Positions 1 to 8,686 of a stretch of 64,000 bases of DNA are shown piece after piece. The DNA comes from Opitutia bacterium (lineage in GTDB: Bacteria; Verrucomicrobiota; Verrucomicrobiia; Opitutales; Opitutaceae): the NCBI GenBank assembly GCA_947453695.1, contig CANGHW010000001.1:1-64000 (forward strand), given 5' to 3'. Every line of letters begins with the position of its first letter. The first letter of the stretch is position 1. Below the pieces are notes generated by a model. The model was not told where the DNA came from. It did not search any database and saw nothing but the letters and a program-made list of their open reading frames with translations. The position numbers and the translations under genes are program-made.

Positions 1-43
1 CCCGTGTCTCCGGCCCCGAGCCGGGGCTGGACCGCCCGTGCCA
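1..43 (+). repeat. Partial, diverged copy of the REP-like palindrome (in-gene linker)
   Basis: The first 43 bases resemble the second half of the palindrome at 3120-3178 (GGGGCTGGACCGCCCGTGCCAC against GGGCTGGAAAGCCCGTGCTAC, shown shortened) and encode the matching linker GWTARAT before the membrane segment. The left arm lies outside the window. Confidence 0.5.
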
Positions 44-2682
44 CTTCAGGGCAGGACCGACGCGTCCCGGCGGGGTGGGGAGTCGCAGGGGTGATCATGG
101 CGGGCGCACTCGTGGTGGGTGGATTCTTCTGGCTGCGGCGTGGGCCGGTCGAGTCCTCGCCCCGGCCGGCGGTCGTGGCGCCGGTGGCGCCAGTCGCTCC
201 GGTGGTCGCTCCGGCGGACAAAGATTTGGTGCGCGCGGAGCAATTGATGACGGCGCCGGACGCCATCGTGGCGGACGTCATGCTCGCCGAGGAGTTGTGC
301 AAAGGCATTCTCGCCCAGCGGCCCACCGATGTGGCGGCGACCGTGATGCTGGCGCGGGTGCAGACCTATTTGCTCTTGCGCGGGTTTGACCGCAGCGAGG
401 CCCGCTTTGCTCTGGCGAAACAGGTGAGCGAGCGCGCCGTCGCCCTCGCGCCCGACGACGTGGAGGCGCAGGCGGCCATGGGCACCTACCTCTACACGCG
501 CGGGGTCGAGTTGCCCCGCGCGGCGAAACTGTTCCGCGCGGCCATCGCGGCGCGCCCCGCCGAGCCTCGCTTTTACCGGATGCTCGACAACGTGCTCGCC
601 AACGATCCGGCCGTGCCGCCGGCGGAGGTGCTCGCTAGCACCAAGCGCACGGCGGACCGCTTTCCGACGGACGGACTGGCGCAATACGAGGCTGCCCGCC
701 ACTTCCGGGACGCTGCCAACTTGGAAGAGACCGATCGCTACCTGGACCTGGCGATCAAGCACGGGCCCGTGGCCAATGCGATCATCGCCAAAGCCCGCCT
801 CGCACTCACTGTCCGGGGCGAGACGGCGGTCGTGCGGAAGCTGCTCGACCAACTGCCCGAGCGCTACCGCGCCACGGACCGCGCTGTGTTCAGTGAGTTC
901 GTCTACGCGCTCGCCGGTGGCGACTACGAACTCGGGTTGCGCGCCTTGCGGTCGAAGCCGGAGCCCTGGATGGTGGATTTCGAGTTCACGGGGCCGAAGG
1001 CGCTGCTCGAAGGCGAATTGCTGCTGCTGCAGGGCAAGGCTGAGCTCGCGCGCCGCGCTTTCGACGCCGCGCACAAGGAATACGCGCAGCACGCCGCCGT
1101 AAACAACGTGGGCTTCCGCTCCATGTGGCTGGAGGCGTGGCTGCTCGCCCGGCTCGGGCGGGTGGAAGAGGCCCGCACGCGCAATGCCGTGATATTTCCC
1201 GAGTATCAGCGGCCGTTCCAAATGTATCTTGGGCAGGGCTGGTGGTTCAATCCGGTCGCGCTCAATCTCATGCTCGGCGAGCGCGCCAAAGCCTACGATC
1301 TCATGCGGGAGGCGGTCGAATTTCAGGAGGGGCGTCGCATCCTCCGCGTCGCGCTCGGGCTCGATCCACGGTTGGCCGCCTACCGCACCGACCCGCAAAT
1401 CCGCGCCCTGCTCGACGCGCCCGATTCCACCCGGTCGGCCAAAATCGCGCTGTCTACCCGCGACTGGCCGAAGAAAGCCGAGCTCAAGCGCGCCATCGCT
1501 CTCATCGACGGGCTCGAGACGATTCGTGACGACTTCGTCCTCGCCGAGGAAATCACCAAACGGGAACTCGACCTTAACCCGGCCGATCCCGAGAACGTGA
1601 CCGTGATGGCCCGCATCCAAAGCCAATATCTCCTGCGCGGCTTTGATCGCCGCGACGCCCGGGCGGCGTTGGCCGGGCAATATTCCGAGCGGGCCGTGCA
1701 ACTCGCGCCCGACGAACCCGAGGCGCTCTTTGCCCTCGCCAACTACCTCGGGGCCCGCGGCGTCGATTTCGTCCGGGCGGAGGTGCTCACCAAGAAAGCC
1801 TGTGCCCTTGATCCCGGCCAGCCCCGCTACTGGCGGCTAGCCGCCCTCACCTTGACCGACTCCGCCGCGGGCCTCGCGTTGGCCGAGGAAAACGTGCGCC
1901 GCTTTCCGGCCGACGCGTTGACCCATTACGACCTTTCCATCCGCTACCGCAACTTGGGCCGTTGGGCGGACTTTGAGCGGGAGATCGATGCCACGCTCGC
2001 GCTCGCCCCCGTCGCCAACGCCACGGTGTGGAAAGCCCGCGCGATGCTCGCCCTGCACAGCGATCTGCCCGGCATGCGAACCTGGCTCGACAAGGTCCCG
2101 GCACGGGTGAGCGGGCAGGAGCGCACGGTATTCAGCCGCTTCCTCTACGCGGCGTTGAGCGGCGATTACGACTATGGCTTCGCGGCGCTGCGCAGTTACA
2201 CCGAGCCGTGGTTTCTCGATGTCGCCGAATATGGCGGACCGGCGGCGCTGCTCCACGCGACGCTGCTCGAACTCCAAGGCAAACCCGCGCTCGCCCGTGT
2301 GCAATACGAGGCCGCGCTGGTCGAGGTGCAGCGCCAGAAAATCGCCATGCCGACGGATCACTGGGTGCGACGGGCGGAGATCTGGGTGCTGCGCGGACTC
2401 GGCCGACGGGACGAAGCCCGGGCGCTCAATCGCGCTTTCGTGGAAATCATGCCGCGCCCGATCGTGCTCTCGCCCGTCGCCGGCTGGTTTTTCAATCCGA
2501 GCGTAGCGGCCCTGCTGTTGGACGATCGTCCGCTGGCGCTCACCTTGCTGCGGGAAGGGACCAACGGCGCGTTTGGCCGCGAAGCGCTGCGGGTGCATTT
2601 CCGCACGGATCCGCGCATGAAACCTTTCCTGGCCGATCCTGAGATCCTCGCGCTCTACCCGACAGTCACTGCGACGAAATGA
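1..2682 (+). CDS. Membrane-anchored TPR-repeat protein, 5' end outside the window (probable TIR-TM-TPR protein)
   Basis: The reading frame is open to the left edge, so the real start is probably upstream; a GTG at position 4 is the first possible start inside the window. Counting from it, one membrane segment lies near residues 24-44. It is followed by two long helical halves (about residues 60-480 and 480-885) that are clear duplicates: each has the pattern FDRxxAR then SERAxxLAPD, as in TPR arrays. The neighbour downstream has the same order (a GWxARAT linker, membrane segment, two modules) behind an N-terminal TIR domain, so a TIR domain upstream of this window is likely (inference). The stop overlaps the next start by 4 bp, implying co-translation. 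The substrate or partner is unknown; TPR modules normally bind proteins. Confidence 0.75.
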   Translation, partial: PVSPAPSRGWTARATSGQDRRVPAGWGVAGVIMAGALVVGGFFWLRRGPVESSPRPAVVAPVAPVAPVVAPADKDLVRAEQLMTAPDAIVADVMLAEELCKGILAQRPTDVAATVMLARVQTYLLLRGFDRSEARFALAKQVSERAVALAPDDVEAQAAMGTYLYTRGVELPRAAKLFRAAIAARPAEPRFYRMLDNVLANDPAVPPAEVLASTKRTADRFPTDGLAQYEAARHFRDAANLEETDRYLDLAIKHGPVANAIIAKARLALTVRGETAVVRKLLDQLPERYRATDRAVFSEFVYALAGGDYELGLRALRSKPEPWMVDFEFTGPKALLEGELLLLQGKAELARRAFDAAHKEYAQHAAVNNVGFRSMWLEAWLLARLGRVEEARTRNAVIFPEYQRPFQMYLGQGWWFNPVALNLMLGERAKAYDLMREAVEFQEGRRILRVALGLDPRLAAYRTDPQIRALLDAPDSTRSAKIALSTRDWPKKAELKRAIALIDGLETIRDDFVLAEEITKRELDLNPADPENVTVMARIQSQYLLRGFDRRDARAALAGQYSERAVQLAPDEPEALFALANYLGARGVDFVRAEVLTKKACALDPGQPRYWRLAALTLTDSAAGLALAEENVRRFPADALTHYDLSIRYRNLGRWADFEREIDATLALAPVANATVWKARAMLALHSDLPGMRTWLDKVPARVSGQERTVFSRFLYAALSGDYDYGFAALRSYTEPWFLDVAEYGGPAALLHATLLELQGKPALARVQYEAALVEVQRQKIAMPTDHWVRRAEIWVLRGLGRRDEARALNRAFVEIMPRPIVLSPVAGWFFNPSVAALLLDDRPLALTLLREGTNGAFGREALRVHFRTDPRMKPFLADPEILALYPTVTATK

Positions 2683-5600
2683 GTGCCGCCGAAAACAAAG
2701 CCGTCTTCCTGAGCTACGCGTCGCAAGACGCCGTGGCGGTGGAGCGCATCGCGGAGGCGCTGCGGGCGAGCGGGGTGGAGGTGTGGTTCGACAAGGACGA
2801 ACTCGTGGGCGGCGATGCGTGGGATCAGAAAATCCGGCGGCAGATCAAGGAGTGTGCGCTGTTCGTGCCGGTGATTTCGGCGAACACCAATGCGCGCGCC
2901 GAGGGGTATTTCCGGTTGGAATGGAAACTCGCGGTGGATCGCTCGCACCTGATGGCGGACGATGCGCCGTTTCTGTTTCCCGTGGTGATCGACGACACGA
3001 GCGATGCGGCGGCGCGGGTGCCGGATCGGTTTCGGGAAGTGCAGTGGACGCGGCTGAGCGTGAAGGACACGCCCGAGACGCTCGCGGTGCGCGTGGGGAA
3101 ATTGCTGGGCGGCTCAGAAGTGGCACGGGCTTTCCAGCCCGTGAGTGCGGATGACCCGGGCTGGAAAGCCCGTGCTACGGCGAAGCGGAGTTCTTCCTGG
3201 ATCGGGAATATCGCCATGGTCGGCGGGTTGCTGATCGGGCTGGTTTATGCGCTGCGCCCCGTGTGGTCGCCGCCGCACCGGGCCGAGGCGAAGCCAGTTG
3301 TCCCCCAGCCACCGCCAGCCCCGGCCGGGGCGGTGGCGCAGATGTCGCCGGCCCGGCAGCTCGCGGAGAAGGCGCGCGTCTTGCTCGATAAGCTCGACTC
3401 CACGGCGGACGACTATGCGGCGGCGGAGGGACTCTTGAAGCGGGCGCTCGAGCTGGAGCAGAATGACGGCGAGATCTGGGCGATTTCATCGCGGCTCAAC
3501 AGCATGTATATGTCGCGCGCGTTCGATAATACGGACGCCCGGCGCGAGCCGGCGCGCAGTCAGGCGGAGCGGGCGGCGAAGCTCGCGCCGGATTCGGTGG
3601 AGACCCTGCTCGCCGTCGCGCGGGCCAATCGGCGCGGGGATGCAGCGCGGGCCGAGGCGGCGCTGCGCCGGGCGCTGACGCTCGCGCCAAACGACGGCCG
3701 GCTGACGCTCAACCTCGGCTCCCTCTATCGCGTGCAGAATCGGTTGGACGAGGCGATGGCGTTCTATGAACAGGCGGCCGCTTCGCCGGATGTGATGCCG
3801 CTGGCGCGCTACGACCAGTTTCTCGTGAGTTTTTACCAGCGGAAATTTGCCGACGCGGAACGCTATGTCCGCCAGTCGGTGGCCGCTTTGCCGACCACCA
3901 ACTCGGTAACCGGGCAGGCGATGGTGGAGCTCACGTGGCGCGGCCAGCCGGAGGCGGCGCTGCGCGTGCTGGCGGCGGCCCCGAGCGAGGTGCGAGCGGA
4001 GCCGCGAACCGTAGTCGTAACCGTGCTGGCCGCGCAGATGAAGCGCTCGCCGGAGGAAGGCTTGGCGGCACTGCGCCGGCTCCCGGCCGACTATGTCGAC
4101 GACGCGTGGTATGCCGGACCGAAGGCGCTGTTGGTCGGGCTCTGCGAGACGCAGGCGAACCGGCCGGAGGCGGCGCGCGTCGCATGGGAATCCGGCATCG
4201 CGCTCCTGCGGAAACGACTCGAGGAGGCGCCCAATAATCCCGACCTGCATCTGCGGCTCGGGGAGTTGCTTGCCTGGACGGGACAGGCCGACGCGGCGCT
4301 CCGGGAGGTGAAAATCTACGAGCAACTCACGAGCGGCCGGCTGGTGGACTGGGCGTTTTCGCCGGCGCGCATTTATGCGGCCCTGGGCCGGGCGGAGGAG
4401 GCCGTGCCGCTGCTGGCCCGCGAACTCAGCGCCCCGCCGTCGGGACGCTGGCCGCTGACGCCCGCGCTGCTGCGTCTGGATCCGCTGTGGGACAAGTTGC
4501 GCGGGGACGCGCGGTTTCAGGCGTTGGGCGTGGAGCCGCCGACCGAGGCCCAGGCGGCCGCGCCCGGCAAGCCGTTGAGCGAAGCCGGACAACTCACGGC
4601 GCGCGCACTGGCCACTATTTCGAAGGTGGGATTCTTGCGCGACGAGCTGCCCGCCGCGGAGGAACTCGCGCGTCGTGCCACCGAGCTGGAGCCGGAATCC
4701 GCGGCGGCTTGGGGCGTGCGCGCGGGCCTGCAATCCGCGTGGATCTTCCGTAACTGGGACGGGAGTGAGAAGCGCCGGCAGGACACGCAGACCTTCGCCA
4801 ACCGCGCGCTGGCGCTCGCGCCCAACGAACCCGAGGCGTCGCTGGCGCTGGCCATTATGCTGCGGCGCCAAGGGGCGTTCGACCAATCGATCGCGCTGCT
4901 CCGCCGCGCCATCGCGGCCAATCCGGGTCACGTGCGGCTCGGACGCCAACTGGGCTTTACGTTGAGCGCCCAAGGCCAGGACGACGAGGCGCGGACGGTT
5001 TTGCGGGCGCTCGTCGTGCACGCGCCGCGCGACCCGCTCCTGCGCTATGATCTGGCCACGAGCCTCGCGAGCTACGGACCGGGAGGGAGCTCACCCGCGT
5101 TGCTCGCTGGCTCTCTGGAGGAACTGGACGTGGCCCTCAGCCTCCAGCCCTTCGCCTCCGCTCTCGTGCTCAAGGCGGCGTTGATCAGTGGCTGGCGCGG
5201 AGACTTGCCAGAGGCCCGCGCCATCTTGGATCAGCTGGAAAAAATGCCGCTCGGCGATCGCACCGAGGATCGGGCGGTCTTTCTGGCGATGTGGCTGGGT
5301 CTGGTGGAGGGCCGGCCCGACCAGGTCGAAGCCGCGGCGGCGCTGACGGCGCGCAACTATTTCGATGACACCATCGTGATGCTGCGGCCCAAGGCGTGGT
5401 CGCAGGCCCTCGCACATCGTCTCGTCGGCAAGGAAAACACTGCGCGCGCCGACTGGCAGGCGGCCGAAGCCGTGATGCGGCAGCGGGTGAAGGAAGAGCC
5501 GGGCGACGAGGTTTACCGATTGGAACTCGCCGCCACGCTGGGCTGGCTCGGTCAGCGCGAGGAAGCCCTGCGCCTGATCGAGCCGGTCGAGCCGGTTTGG

Positions 5601-5834
5601 AAGGAGAACCCGTCGTGGCGACGGATGCGCCTCCTCGCGCTGGCCTACGCCGCCCTGGGCGACGCCGCACGCACGGCGCCGTATCTGGCCAAGGTCATCG
5701 ACCAGTCGCCTTTCACCTCGCGGAAGATGATGCCGCTCGATCCGTGGTGGGACAAGATCCGCGGCGCACCGGAGTTTGGGGCGGCGCTGCAGGCGGCAGA
5801 GGAGAAGGCGCGGGCCGAAGCGGACAAGAAGTAG
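2679..5834 (+). CDS. TIR domain - transmembrane - TPR repeat protein
   Basis: 1051 residues. Residues 6-145 form a TIR domain of the bacterial TIR_2 type: AVFLSYASQD at the start, a WFDKDEL loop, and YFRLEWKLA with Glu81 as candidate catalytic residue. TIR domains either cleave NAD+ or act as adaptors; which applies here cannot be told. Residues 148-166 are encoded by a perfect palindromic repeat (see 3120-3178). A membrane segment follows at about 168-193, then a proline/alanine linker and two duplicated TPR modules (about 220-610 and 630-1035), each ending in an LDPxWDKxRG motif. ATGA overlap with the upstream paralogue suggests one operon. The layout fits a membrane receptor or scaffold with a cytoplasmic TIR output; defence or signalling roles are inference. 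Confidence 0.85.
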   Translation: MSAAENKAVFLSYASQDAVAVERIAEALRASGVEVWFDKDELVGGDAWDQKIRRQIKECALFVPVISANTNARAEGYFRLEWKLAVDRSHLMADDAPFLFPVVIDDTSDAAARVPDRFREVQWTRLSVKDTPETLAVRVGKLLGGSEVARAFQPVSADDPGWKARATAKRSSSWIGNIAMVGGLLIGLVYALRPVWSPPHRAEAKPVVPQPPPAPAGAVAQMSPARQLAEKARVLLDKLDSTADDYAAAEGLLKRALELEQNDGEIWAISSRLNSMYMSRAFDNTDARREPARSQAERAAKLAPDSVETLLAVARANRRGDAARAEAALRRALTLAPNDGRLTLNLGSLYRVQNRLDEAMAFYEQAAASPDVMPLARYDQFLVSFYQRKFADAERYVRQSVAALPTTNSVTGQAMVELTWRGQPEAALRVLAAAPSEVRAEPRTVVVTVLAAQMKRSPEEGLAALRRLPADYVDDAWYAGPKALLVGLCETQANRPEAARVAWESGIALLRKRLEEAPNNPDLHLRLGELLAWTGQADAALREVKIYEQLTSGRLVDWAFSPARIYAALGRAEEAVPLLARELSAPPSGRWPLTPALLRLDPLWDKLRGDARFQALGVEPPTEAQAAAPGKPLSEAGQLTARALATISKVGFLRDELPAAEELARRATELEPESAAAWGVRAGLQSAWIFRNWDGSEKRRQDTQTFANRALALAPNEPEASLALAIMLRRQGAFDQSIALLRRAIAANPGHVRLGRQLGFTLSAQGQDDEARTVLRALVVHAPRDPLLRYDLATSLASYGPGGSSPALLAGSLEELDVALSLQPFASALVLKAALISGWRGDLPEARAILDQLEKMPLGDRTEDRAVFLAMWLGLVEGRPDQVEAAAALTARNYFDDTIVMLRPKAWSQALAHRLVGKENTARADWQAAEAVMRQRVKEEPGDEVYRLELAATLGWLGQREEALRLIEPVEPVWKENPSWRRMRLLALAYAALGDAARTAPYLAKVIDQSPFTSRKMMPLDPWWDKIRGAPEFGAALQAAEEKARAEADKK
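3120..3178 (+). repeat. REP-like palindromic element inside the TIR protein gene
   Basis: Two perfect 17-bp inverted arms, 3124-3140 (CACGGGCTTTCCAGCCC) and 3158-3174, are separated by 17 bp. The element is read in frame and supplies the linker between the TIR domain and the membrane segment. Extragenic palindromes of this look are dispersed in many high-GC genomes; finding one in frame inside a gene is unusual. Confidence 0.8.
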
Positions 5835-5884
5835 GCGGCCGAAAACGGCTGGCCTCGGTGCGGGGCGAAAGGCCATGGTGGGGC

Positions 5885-7987
5885 ATGATAACTTCAACCC
5901 CTGTCCGTAAAGTTTATGCGGTCGCGCTGGTCGCGCTGCTGGGTGTGGCGGGTGTCGCCCCGCTCGTCGCGCAGACGTCGCCGCGCCCCATCGAGGTCGA
6001 GGATTTGTTTCGCCTGAAGCGCGTGGGCGATCCGCAGCTGTCGCCGGATGGCACGCGCGTGGCCTATGTGGTGACCGAGGTCCTGAAGGACGAGAACCGC
6101 ACCAATGCCGACATCTGGCTCGTGAATGCAGATGGAAGCGGTGAGCCGCGGAAGCTGACGAGTTCGCCGAAACGCGATGCGCATCCGCGGTGGTCGCCGG
6201 ACGGGAAGTGGCTCGCGTTTGAATCCTCCCGCGATGGCGAGGGGCAGATCTGGCTGCTGCCGGTCGGCGGCGGCGAGGCGCGGAAGCTGACGACGCTCTC
6301 GACCGGGGCGGCGCAGCCGGTGTGGTCGCCGGACGGGAAGTCGATCGCGTTTGTCTCGAGCGTGTTTGCGGAGTTTTCCGCGAAGCCGTTCAAGGAGTCC
6401 GACAAACTGAATGCCGACAAGCAGGCGGCGCGGGACAAGAGCAAGGTGAAGGCGCGGATCGCCGACAAATTGCTCTTCCGCCACTGGGATTCGTGGGTGG
6501 AGGACAAGCGCCAGCATGTGTTTGTGGTGGGCGTGAACGCCGATGGCTCGGCGGCGGGCGACCCGCGCGACGTGACGCCGGGCGAGAACGATGCGGTGCC
6601 GACCTCGAGCACCTTCAGCGCGGGCGATGAGTTTGCGTGGTCGACGGACGGCAAGGAGATCGCGTTCAGCGCGCCGCCGCTGCCGCTGCGTGAGCAGGCG
6701 TGGAACACGAACCACGATGTGTGGACGGTGAATCTCGCGACGGGCGAACGGAAGAATCTCACGGCGAGCAATGCGGCGGCGGATGGATTTCCCCGCTATT
6801 CGCCGGACGGAAAGTATCTCGCGTATCGCGCGCAGGCGCGGGCGGGTTTCGAGGCGGACAAGTGGTCGCTCTGGGTGCTCGATCTGAAGTCGGGTGAGCG
6901 CCGCAACCTCACGGCGGCGTGGGATCGGTCGGTGGATGATTTTGTGTGGGCCGAGGGTGGTGGCGTGCTCATCTGTGGCGCGCAGGAGCAGGGCCGGCGG
7001 GCGTTGTGGCGCGTGGCGGTGGGAGGCAATCCCATCGCACGCATCACGGACGGCGGGAGCGCCGGCGAGGCGAGTGTCGCGACGCGCGGCGGGCTCGTGG
7101 TGTTCACGCAGCAGGCGATGAATCGTCCGCCCGAAGTGGGCGCGGCCGAGCTGACCGGAAAAAATCCGCGGGTCCTGACCAAGACCAACGCGGAGCTGGT
7201 GGCGAAGCTCGCCCTGCCCGCGCCGGAGAGTGTGACCGTGCCGGGTGCGGGCGGCACGCCGGTGCAGATGTTTATCCTGAAGCCGCCGGGGTTTGCGGCC
7301 GGGAAGAAGTATCCGCTGGTGTTTTGGGTGCACGGCGGACCGCAGAGCGCGTTTCTCGACGCGTGGTCGACACGCTGGAATCCGGAAGTCTGGGCAGCGC
7401 AGGGCTACGTGGTCGCGCTGCCGAACCCGCGCGGCTCGACGGGCTTCGGCCAGAAGTTTACCGACGAGATTTCCCACGACTGGGGCGGGAAAGTTTACGA
7501 GGACCTGATGGCGTGCCTCGCGCATATGGAGAAGCAGGCCTACGTCGACCCGACGAAGATGGCGGCTGCGGGCGCGAGCTACGGCGGCTACATGATGAAC
7601 TGGTTTCAGGGCCACACGGACAAATTCAAGACGCTCATCACGCACTGTGGCGTCTACGATTTCGTGAGCATGTATGGGACGACGGAGGAAGTGTGGTTCG
7701 ACGAGTGGGAGCACGGGATTCCGTGGGAGAATCCGGAGTTCGAGAAATTCTCGCCGCACCGTTTCGCGAAGAATTTCAAGACGCCGAATCTAATCATCCA
7801 CAACGAACTCGATTTCCGCGTGCCGCTGAATCAGGGGCTGAGTTTGTTCACGACGCTGCAGCGCAAGGGCGTGCCGTCGAAGCTCCTGATGTTTCCCGAT
7901 GAGGGGCACTGGGTGCTGAAGCCGCAGAACAGCGAGCTCTGGCACAAGACGATCTTCGAGTGGCTCGAGGGTTACTTGAAGAAGTAG
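5885..7987 (+). CDS. S9 family serine peptidase (prolyl oligopeptidase / dipeptidyl-peptidase IV-like)
   Basis: 700 residues from the ATG at 5885, which gives a clean signal peptide (residues 1-26, ending PLVAQ); the open frame extends upstream into the previous gene, but that part lacks family similarity. Residues about 35-430 hold beta-propeller (PD40/WD40-like) repeats such as DPQLSPDGTRVAYV and PRWSPDGKWLAFES. Residues about 455-700 are the alpha/beta hydrolase domain, with catalytic Ser565 in GASYGGY, Asp643 in NELDFRVP and His675 in DEGHWV. It is probably exported and trims short peptides. It lies 50 bp after the TIR-TPR gene, with REP-like elements downstream. Confidence 0.93.
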   Translation: MITSTPVRKVYAVALVALLGVAGVAPLVAQTSPRPIEVEDLFRLKRVGDPQLSPDGTRVAYVVTEVLKDENRTNADIWLVNADGSGEPRKLTSSPKRDAHPRWSPDGKWLAFESSRDGEGQIWLLPVGGGEARKLTTLSTGAAQPVWSPDGKSIAFVSSVFAEFSAKPFKESDKLNADKQAARDKSKVKARIADKLLFRHWDSWVEDKRQHVFVVGVNADGSAAGDPRDVTPGENDAVPTSSTFSAGDEFAWSTDGKEIAFSAPPLPLREQAWNTNHDVWTVNLATGERKNLTASNAAADGFPRYSPDGKYLAYRAQARAGFEADKWSLWVLDLKSGERRNLTAAWDRSVDDFVWAEGGGVLICGAQEQGRRALWRVAVGGNPIARITDGGSAGEASVATRGGLVVFTQQAMNRPPEVGAAELTGKNPRVLTKTNAELVAKLALPAPESVTVPGAGGTPVQMFILKPPGFAAGKKYPLVFWVHGGPQSAFLDAWSTRWNPEVWAAQGYVVALPNPRGSTGFGQKFTDEISHDWGGKVYEDLMACLAHMEKQAYVDPTKMAAAGASYGGYMMNWFQGHTDKFKTLITHCGVYDFVSMYGTTEEVWFDEWEHGIPWENPEFEKFSPHRFAKNFKTPNLIIHNELDFRVPLNQGLSLFTTLQRKGVPSKLLMFPDEGHWVLKPQNSELWHKTIFEWLEGYLKK

Positions 7988-7992
7988 GTGCA

Positions 7993-8132
7993 GGGGCCGC
8001 ACGTTAACCCGTGCGGCTACGGATTCTAGGGACCCGGTGGTCGGGCCCTACCGGGGCGCGGGGGCGAGACGAGGACGCGGAGGGGCCGCACGTTAACCCG
8101 TGCGGCTACCCGGAGGTCGGGTCCTACCGGGG
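7993..8132. repeat. Two copies of a composite REP-like hairpin unit
   Basis: A 28-bp stretch occurs identically at 7993-8020 and 8082-8109; each is a hairpin with arms GCCGCACG / CGTGCGGC around a TTAACC-type loop. Each copy is followed by a second short block, GGTCGGGCCCTACCGGGG at 8038-8055 and its one-mismatch copy at 8114-8131. The second block overlaps the 3' end of the SET-domain gene and supplies its stop codon (minus strand, 8124-8126). Confidence 0.75.
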
Positions 8133-8675
8133 GCGTGCGGCGCGGAGGGAACGCTCGGCGCGGAGGGCGCGGCGGACGAGCCAGCGCTGGGCGCTGTTGA
8201 CGATGAAGCCGACGCACTTCGGCGTGCCGCAGCGGCAGGGGTGGATGCGCCACTCCTTGTAGCTGTAGCCGTAGTCGAACGTGAGCTCTTCGCCGGCGGC
8301 GATGTCGCGGCGCGCGGTGATCCAGATGTGGCCGCGGAGGTTTTCCGTTTTGCAGTTGGGCGCGCAGGAGTGGTTGAGCAGGCGCGCGACGCTCCGGCTG
8401 CGGCGTCCGTCGAGATCGTGGCGCTGGTTGAGCACGAAAATGTAGACGCTGTCGTCGCCACCGCGAGCCTGGCGGGCGAGGCGCTGTTGCTCGCGGCGCA
8501 GGGCTTCGGCCTTGGTGATACGCTCGCCCGTATACTCGATGATGCGGGTGCCGTCGGGGATGGCGACTTTGGCGTAGACGCCGCGACCGTGGATGCCGGA
8601 GGTGGCGGCGCTGATCCAGGGGGATGAGTCGGTAGGCGAGGAGGGGCGGCGGCGGGCGAGGCGAGTGGTGGACAA
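8124..8675 (-). CDS. SET domain-containing protein (putative protein lysine methyltransferase)
   Basis: 183 residues. The SET domain signature motifs are all visible: GRGVYA near residue 30, IEYTGE near 47, the SAM-binding NHSCAPNC near 105, ELTFDYGY near 133, and a post-SET cluster CRCGTPKC near 150 that usually binds zinc. These motifs are those of eukaryotic-type lysine methyltransferases; bacterial copies are known in chlamydiae and some Verrucomicrobiota, with varied targets. The target here is unknown. The gene ends a closely spaced minus-strand run (11 bp after the PqaA-like gene). The C-terminus is arginine-rich and lies partly in a dispersed repeat, so its true length may have been changed by that repeat. 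Confidence 0.88.
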   Translation of the reverse strand: MSTTRLARRRPSSPTDSSPWISAATSGIHGRGVYAKVAIPDGTRIIEYTGERITKAEALRREQQRLARQARGGDDSVYIFVLNQRHDLDGRRSRSVARLLNHSCAPNCKTENLRGHIWITARRDIAAGEELTFDYGYSYKEWRIHPCRCGTPKCVGFIVNSAQRWLVRRALRAERSLRAARPR

Positions 8676-8686
8676 AAAGAAGGAGT

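Noticed and set aside
46-1701. Long open frame on the minus strand (551 codons) opposite the first TPR gene
   Set aside because: Antisense shadow of a high-GC gene: Arg/His/Gly-rich translation, no family motif, and the sense protein is clearly conserved.
3486-5021. Minus-strand open frame of 511 codons in the TIR-TPR gene
   Set aside because: Biased antisense translation with no recognisable domain; the sense frame has TPR repeats.
5396-5884. Upstream extension of the S9 peptidase frame
   Set aside because: Overlaps the TIR-TPR gene, and the ATG at 5885 gives a normal signal peptide.
5894-7759. Minus-strand open frame of 621 codons opposite the peptidase
   Set aside because: Arg/His-rich shadow; sense strand has the full S9 catalytic triad.
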